Source of the DNA: Gammaproteobacteria bacterium | Lineage (GTDB): Bacteria; Pseudomonadota; Gammaproteobacteria; S012-40 | Reading direction: 5' to 3' | Length of the DNA stretch: 11,520 nucleotides | Assembly (NCBI GenBank): GCA_029864945.1 | Contig: JAOTSL010000073.1 | Span: forward strand, 1 to 11,520 | In this document: positions 7,519 through 11,520 of the stretch, one piece after another | Numbering within the stretch: the first letter of the stretch is position 1 | Layout: each line of letters begins with the position of its first letter | Notes under the pieces: model-generated | The model's input: only the letters and a program-made list of their open reading frames with translations | What the model was told of the DNA's origin: nothing | The model's database searches: none | Translations under genes and position numbers: made by a program

Positions 7519-7543
7519 TTTTCTTAAACATTTTCCTGGGCAT
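7511..7543 (-). CDS. Possible 10-codon leader ORF upstream of the kinase
   Basis: ATG at 7541-7543 opens a ten-codon frame reading MPRKMFKKRE, ending with TAA at 7511-7513. Five of its ten residues are Lys or Arg. It has a better ribosome site (GGAGAG, GGAG six bases before the ATG) than the kinase gene, and its stop lies 11 bases before the kinase ATG in a different frame. It could serve translational coupling or be a chance ORF. There is no homology evidence at this length. Confidence 0.3.
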   Translation of the reverse strand: MPRKMFKKRE

Positions 7544-7552
7544 AAAACTCTC

Positions 7553-7601
7553 CAATAGAAGCCAAGTGTAAATATACCCTAATACGAACCATCTTCTATT
7601 G
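7553..7601. repeat. 9-bp inverted repeat in the kinase leader region
   Basis: CAATAGAAG (7553-7561) and CTTCTATTG (7593-7601) are perfect reverse complements separated by 31 bases. Read on the minus strand, the downstream arm ends directly at the GGAGAG ribosome site of the possible leader ORF. The interval holds TATATT (minus strand, 7571-7576), a possible -10 box without a good -35. The repeat could be an operator pair around a promoter or the stem of an RNA leader. No terminator with a T-run was found between ubiI and the kinase gene, so read-through from the ubi operon is also possible. Confidence 0.4.
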
Positions 7602-7663
7602 CAGTTTTTATTCCGATGGTCACCCATAGGATAGTCGCTCAGGTAATTGTTTTTCACAAGTAA

Positions 7664-8893
7664 TTAATGGTTGGTTAACGGTGTTTGTCTGTCTATTCCC
7701 ATGGCATGTTTAATGATATGGGATTTTATTGGTGTTAATTTGTCCGTTAGATTAAGGCCGAAGTTTCGAATAGCGGAGAGGGTATTATTATCGTTAGCAA
7801 ATAGTGTGTGAAATCCGTCCATTGATCCCATCATTAATGCATTGTCACCTTTTCGTCGCCGTTCGTATCGGCGCAGCATTTGTAAGCTGCCAACATCTCG
7901 ACCTGTTTGTGTCGCGTGAATAATTTCTTCGGCTAAGGTGGCAATGTCGAGAAAACCAAGGTTCACTCCCTGTCCGGCAAGTGGGTGGATGGTGTGGGCA
8001 GCATCACCAACCAGGGCTAGTCTGCTTTTACAGTATTGGGTTGCGTGTTGTCTTTTTAGCGGAAAAGCACCTCTGAAAGCAATGGACTCAATGTTTCCTA
8101 GTTCGTTCGCGTTTAATGCGGTTTGTAGTTCGGTAATAAACTGGTCTTCTGGTAGTTTAACCAGTCTGTCGGCTTCTTCAGAGTTGGTTGACCAGACGAT
8201 GGAGCAATATCCGTCAGGTAACGGTAAAAATGCTAGTGGGCCGGTTGGTAAAAATCGTTGTCGTGCACAGTTGTTGTGGTGATGCTCTGTTTTTACCGTT
8301 GTGACCAGCCCTTTTTGTGAATAATCACGGCTGTTAATTTGAATGTTGGTGGTGTTGCGTAACCAGGAGTTTGCACCGTCGGCGCCAACAATTAGCTTTG
8401 CCTTAAAGGTGCGGCCATCATCAAGCGAAAGCGTCGCATGGTTTTCATCAAAAGAAACTTGTTTTGTATTGACTGGTTCGATGTAATCAATGTTTTCAAG
8501 TTGACCCATGCGCTCAAATAGAGCGTTGAGTGTTACTGTGTTTTCAACAATATGCCCTAAATAAGCTGTGCCGATTTCTGCGCTGCTAAATATTATTTCA
8601 CCATTTCCTGTTGCGTCCCAAACGTGCATGTCTGTAAAAGGAGTGATGCGTAGCTGCGCCATTTTTTCCCACGCGCCAATATGAGTGAGAATTTGTTGAG
8701 AGGCGCTGGTTAGTGCGCTTACTCGTAGGTCATAACCTTCTATGGGCCAGCTGATATCTGGCTTTTTTTTATCAAGAACAGCAATGCGTAATTTTTTATC
8801 ACGCAGCTTAATATCACCTAAAGCGCAGGCGAGGGCGGTTCCGACCATGCCGCTGCCAAGAATGATAATATCGTATTCGGTATTTTTGCTCAT
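7664..8893 (-). CDS. ubiI: UbiI/VisC-type FAD-dependent ubiquinone biosynthesis hydroxylase
   Basis: A 409-residue flavoprotein monooxygenase of the UbiH/UbiF/VisC family. In E. coli, UbiI carries out the C5 hydroxylation of the polyprenylphenol ring in ubiquinone synthesis, using O2. Sequence marks are the dinucleotide-binding GSGMVG (residues 13-18) with Asp41 at the end of the second strand, the GADG motif (170-173), and the second FAD motif GDAAHTIHPLAGQGVNLG (296-313). The C-terminal part (GLNLTDKL, 379-386, and HAMGI, 396-400) resembles UbiI more than UbiH. It is the last gene of the pepP-ubiH-ubiI operon: its ATG overlaps the ubiH stop by four bases (ATGA), and GAGG nine bases upstream offers an additional ribosome site. 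UbiF is the main alternative; position and C-terminus favour UbiI. No membrane segment is visible; such enzymes act in a soluble or peripheral Ubi complex. Confidence 0.87.
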   Translation of the reverse strand: MSKNTEYDIIILGSGMVGTALACALGDIKLRDKKLRIAVLDKKKPDISWPIEGYDLRVSALTSASQQILTHIGAWEKMAQLRITPFTDMHVWDATGNGEIIFSSAEIGTAYLGHIVENTVTLNALFERMGQLENIDYIEPVNTKQVSFDENHATLSLDDGRTFKAKLIVGADGANSWLRNTTNIQINSRDYSQKGLVTTVKTEHHHNNCARQRFLPTGPLAFLPLPDGYCSIVWSTNSEEADRLVKLPEDQFITELQTALNANELGNIESIAFRGAFPLKRQHATQYCKSRLALVGDAAHTIHPLAGQGVNLGFLDIATLAEEIIHATQTGRDVGSLQMLRRYERRRKGDNALMMGSMDGFHTLFANDNNTLSAIRNFGLNLTDKLTPIKSHIIKHAMGIDRQTPLTNH

Positions 8894-10131
8894 AGTGGCA
8901 GACCTCGTGAGAGTTTGGGCAGTTTGCCGCTGATCCCCATGGCTTCTTTTGCCAGCAAATGTTTTGCAGCGGGAAATAAATCCGCAAGCAATAAACCTTT
9001 GCTTCTCGCTTTGGCGAGTGGATAGAACTCATTGGAAAAAATATTTGCAAGGTTGTCGGTAATAAAGGCAACTTTTTGCTGATCTTTTTCTCGTTGTTGT
9101 TGGTATTTTGTTAACACGTTAGCGTCACCAATATCCTGGTTGTTTTTCAGTGCATCTGCAATAACTTCTGCGAGTGACGATACGTCCCGAATACCAAGAT
9201 TAAAACCCTGGCCAGCAATGGGATGCAATGTGTGGGCGGCGTTACCTATGATCACTGCGCGGGGTTTATGGTGTTCTTTAATTTTCATCAGGCTTAACGG
9301 ATAGCTGAACCGTTTTGACGTTTTGGTGAATCCACCGGTACGGTAGCCGAATCGTTCTTCCAGGTAGCTTAAAAATGTTTCATCATTCATAGATAATACA
9401 TTTTCTACTTGATCAGTATTCACTGTTAGTACTAACGAGCAGCGTTTATCTGTCATGGGTAATACAGCAATTGGACCTTGCTGTGTGAAGCGTTCGTAAG
9501 CGATATTTTTGTGTGGTTTACCCGGTGTCACATTACTGATAACGGCGGTTTGTTGGTAATCTTTGTTGGTGGACTCGATCGAAAGCAGTTCGCGAACTTT
9601 TGAGTTACCACCGTCAGCACCAATTATCAATTTTGCTTCAAGTGAATATTTTTTACTGCTCTGATTCTTGCTGTCTTGAACAATAGTGATGCTGGCTTTG
9701 TCAGTAGAAATATCCAGGCTCTCGAGTTTTGCTGGGCAAATGAGGTCTATGTTATCGTGTTTTTCAATTTCACTGAGTAGTGCGTTGCCGATAATGCGAT
9801 TTTCAATGACATAGCCTAACGCGTCGAGGTGTTCGTCCTGTGCATTAATTCGCGTAACGCCAAATTGCCCTTTATTCGAAACGTGAATATGTTCGATGGG
9901 CGTTGCGTCTTTTTTAATCGCTAACCACAGGTTTAACGTTTCAAAAATACGTTTACTACCATAGGCCAGTGCAATGCTGCGGGCATCGTAACTGGGTTGA
10001 TTATTTGAGCGAAAAGGAAATGCTTCTACTATTGCAATACGTAAAGGCAGGCTTGCAAGTGCACAGGCCATGCTGGCGCCGATCATGCCGCCGCCAATAA
10101 TTAAAACATCGTATTGGCTGTTTTTGCTCAT
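8890..10131 (-). CDS. ubiH: UbiH-type FAD-dependent ubiquinone biosynthesis hydroxylase (2-octaprenyl-6-methoxyphenol hydroxylase)
   Basis: A 413-residue flavin hydroxylase. In E. coli, UbiH hydroxylates C1 of the ring during ubiquinone synthesis. It shows GGGMIG (13-18) with Glu36 at the FAD ribose position, SYDARSIAL (47-55), GADG (171-174) and GNAAHTLHPIAGQGFNLG (296-313). The Asn in GNAAH, where most of the superfamily has Asp, is also found in E. coli UbiH and supports this identity over UbiI. Its ATG overlaps the pepP stop by four bases and no Shine-Dalgarno sequence stands before it, so translation probably depends on coupling to pepP. It is a tandem paralogue of the next gene: both begin MSKN with a YD pair at positions 7-8. 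All expected FAD residues are present and the gene looks intact. Confidence 0.88.
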   Translation of the reverse strand: MSKNSQYDVLIIGGGMIGASMACALASLPLRIAIVEAFPFRSNNQPSYDARSIALAYGSKRIFETLNLWLAIKKDATPIEHIHVSNKGQFGVTRINAQDEHLDALGYVIENRIIGNALLSEIEKHDNIDLICPAKLESLDISTDKASITIVQDSKNQSSKKYSLEAKLIIGADGGNSKVRELLSIESTNKDYQQTAVISNVTPGKPHKNIAYERFTQQGPIAVLPMTDKRCSLVLTVNTDQVENVLSMNDETFLSYLEERFGYRTGGFTKTSKRFSYPLSLMKIKEHHKPRAVIIGNAAHTLHPIAGQGFNLGIRDVSSLAEVIADALKNNQDIGDANVLTKYQQQREKDQQKVAFITDNLANIFSNEFYPLAKARSKGLLLADLFPAAKHLLAKEAMGISGKLPKLSRGLPL

Positions 10132-11474
10132 AACATTTTTTGCATCACTATTTCAATTTCATCAACGGTTTTGGGTGTGTCTTTTGATAAAATATCATAA
10201 CCGGTTTTAGTCACAAGTATGTCATCTTCAATACGAACACCAATATCCCACCATTTTTTTGCGACACCTTTGGCGTTGGCTGCGATGTAAAGCCCTGGCT
10301 CTACGGTGAGTACCATTCCCTGTTCAAACTTTCGCCATTTGCCTTTTGTTCGATAATCACCAACATCGTGTACATCCATTCCGAGCCAGTGTCCGGTACG
10401 GTGCATATAAAATTGGTTGTAGGCCTGATCTTTGACTAGTTTGTTTAGATCGCCTTTTAGCAGACCAATATCGAGCAAGCCTTTAGTTAGTACTTTTACT
10501 GCAGTTTCGTGTGGCTGGTTCCAGTGGTTGCCGGGTTTTATTTTTTTTATGGCGGCCAACTGTGCTGCGAGAACAATTTCGTAAATTATCTTTTGTTCAG
10601 GGCTGTATTTTCCGTTAACAGGAAAGGTGCGCGTAATATCGGATGCGTAACAATCGAGTTCGGCACCGGCATCAATTAGTAATAGGTCGCCATCTTTGAG
10701 TACTGCATTGTTTTCGGTGTAATGTAAAATACAGCCGTTTTCACCGCTGCCAACAATGGATGTGTAAGCTGCTGGGCAGCCATGTGCAGTAAAAGTATGA
10801 TTCAGTTCTGCTTCAACAGCGTATTCACGAATGCCGGGTTTGCAGGCTTGCATTGCTTTAATGTGGGCTTTAGCTGAAATTTTGCAGGCTTCGCGTATGA
10901 TTTTTACTTCAGTGTCGCTTTTGATGAGTCGCATTTCATGAATGATATGATCCAGAGAATGAAACTCCTGCGGTGCTAAAATACCTGTGCGGGCTTTTTT
11001 ACGCACTTTGTTTACCCATTCCATTAAGCGTTTATCAAATGACTCATCGTATCCAATGCTGTAATAAACGCGCTCTACGTTTTCTAGCAGTGTGGGCAAA
11101 ATTTCGTCGAGCTGGGAAATAGGAAAAACCTCATCAACCTGATAATTATTTGTTGCGCCCTCTATGCCTTCGCGACGTCCATTCCAGATTTCCATAAGCG
11201 GATCACTTTCGCGACAAAATAAAACGTACTGCCCTTTTCTCTGGCTAGCTTTCTGGCTAGTTTTCTGACCAGATAGGCGACCTGGAATGAATACCGCCAC
11301 CGACTCAGGCTCGTTGAAGCCGGTAATATAACGAAAGTCGCTGTCCGGGCGAAAAGGAAAATCTGCATCTCTGTTGCGTGTTTTTTCTGTTGCAGTAGGG
11401 ATAATTGCTGCGCTGTTAAGGCCGATTGCTTTTAGCAGATTTTTTTGGCGTTTTTTATATTCACGTATATTCAT
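10128..11474 (-). CDS. pepP: Xaa-Pro aminopeptidase (aminopeptidase P II)
   Basis: A 448-residue metallopeptidase releasing N-terminal residues that precede proline; family M24 with a creatinase-like N-terminal domain. The two-metal site is complete: Asp268 (LLIDAG), Asp279 (SDITRTFPV), His362 (GHWLGMDVHD), Glu392 (VEPGLY) and Glu416 (RIEDD), matching Asp260, Asp271, His354, Glu383 and Glu406 of E. coli PepP. His369 is also conserved. The N-terminal domain has the family's FPFRPDSDFRYITGFNEPES (residues 39-58). A short low-complexity loop, SGQK-TSQK-ASQR (68-79), stems from an imperfect 12-base tandem repeat. The ATG start fits family alignment, but no good ribosome site is seen; AAGG lies 15 bases away. 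It is the first gene visible in the pepP-ubiH-ubiI operon; in E. coli a UPF0149 gene precedes it, and here only 46 bases remain upstream. Confidence 0.96.
   Translation of the reverse strand: MNIREYKKRQKNLLKAIGLNSAAIIPTATEKTRNRDADFPFRPDSDFRYITGFNEPESVAVFIPGRLSGQKTSQKASQRKGQYVLFCRESDPLMEIWNGRREGIEGATNNYQVDEVFPISQLDEILPTLLENVERVYYSIGYDESFDKRLMEWVNKVRKKARTGILAPQEFHSLDHIIHEMRLIKSDTEVKIIREACKISAKAHIKAMQACKPGIREYAVEAELNHTFTAHGCPAAYTSIVGSGENGCILHYTENNAVLKDGDLLLIDAGAELDCYASDITRTFPVNGKYSPEQKIIYEIVLAAQLAAIKKIKPGNHWNQPHETAVKVLTKGLLDIGLLKGDLNKLVKDQAYNQFYMHRTGHWLGMDVHDVGDYRTKGKWRKFEQGMVLTVEPGLYIAANAKGVAKKWWDIGVRIEDDILVTKTGYDILSKDTPKTVDEIEIVMQKML
11238..11273 (-). repeat. Imperfect 12-base tandem repeat within pepP
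   Basis: Three 12-base units encode the tetrapeptides SGQK, TSQK and ASQR (residues 68-79 of PepP). Each contains CAG followed by AAA or AGA, and two contain CTAGCCAG or GCTAGCCAG blocks. The frame is preserved. It lies in a surface loop of the N-terminal domain, where PepP proteins vary in length. Confidence 0.6.
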
Positions 11475-11520
11475 AACAATAGTGTTGTGCCTTATCTCGG
11501 TTTGCGGAAGCTTTTAAAAG

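Noticed and set aside
7613..7630. Small hairpin with a GTGA loop (minus strand, ATGG/CCAT stem) after ubiI
   Set aside because: The stem is only four pairs plus two beyond a mismatch and is followed by AATAAAAAC instead of a T-run, so it is not a convincing terminator.
11475..11520. Tail of an upstream gene (for example a UPF0149 homologue) before pepP
   Set aside because: Two minus-strand frames remain open to the window edge, ending at 11494 or just inside pepP, but 46 bases are too few to recognise a product.

Overview
The window looks like a chromosomal segment of a gammaproteobacterium, probably an aquatic or marine one. The main reason is the pepP-ubiH-ubiI gene order, with start/stop overlaps, which is characteristic of Gammaproteobacteria. 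The sequence is moderately AT-rich (judged by eye, not counted). A lipoprotein-type alpha carbonic anhydrase and a large c-di-GMP signalling protein fit a free-living organism. The genus cannot be fixed from sequence alone. I see no tRNA, rRNA, CRISPR array, transposase, integrase or attachment site.

Layout: purD lies at the left edge on the minus strand (6-1292). A 298-base divergent intergenic region follows. It carries a minus-strand promoter for purD and a strong plus-strand promoter for an alpha carbonic anhydrase lipoprotein (1591-2358). Next on the plus strand is a 116-residue pentapeptide-repeat protein (2475-2825). It converges, with only 3 bases between stop codons, on a 1556-residue minus-strand signalling protein (2829-7499). 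A 164-base intergenic region with a 9-bp inverted repeat and a possible 10-codon leader ORF separates that gene from ubiI. The pepP-ubiH-ubiI operon (11474 down to 7664) fills the rest, each junction being a 4-base ATGA overlap.

How the genes work together: PurD makes glycinamide ribonucleotide in purine synthesis. The carbonic anhydrase should interconvert CO2 and bicarbonate at the cell envelope. UbiH and UbiI are paired flavin hydroxylases of ubiquinone synthesis, and PepP is a metallo-aminopeptidase traditionally found upstream of them.

The most notable object is the 1556-residue protein. In one chain it carries two atypical receiver-like domains, three PAS domains, a histidine kinase, a receiver, a histidine phosphotransfer domain, a second receiver and an apparently catalytically complete EAL phosphodiesterase. 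That is a full His-Asp-His-Asp phosphorelay joined to c-di-GMP breakdown. It looks like a fusion of a hybrid kinase with a RocR/VieA-type response regulator, which other bacteria encode as separate proteins. Its leader region and N-terminus are the least explained parts of the window.
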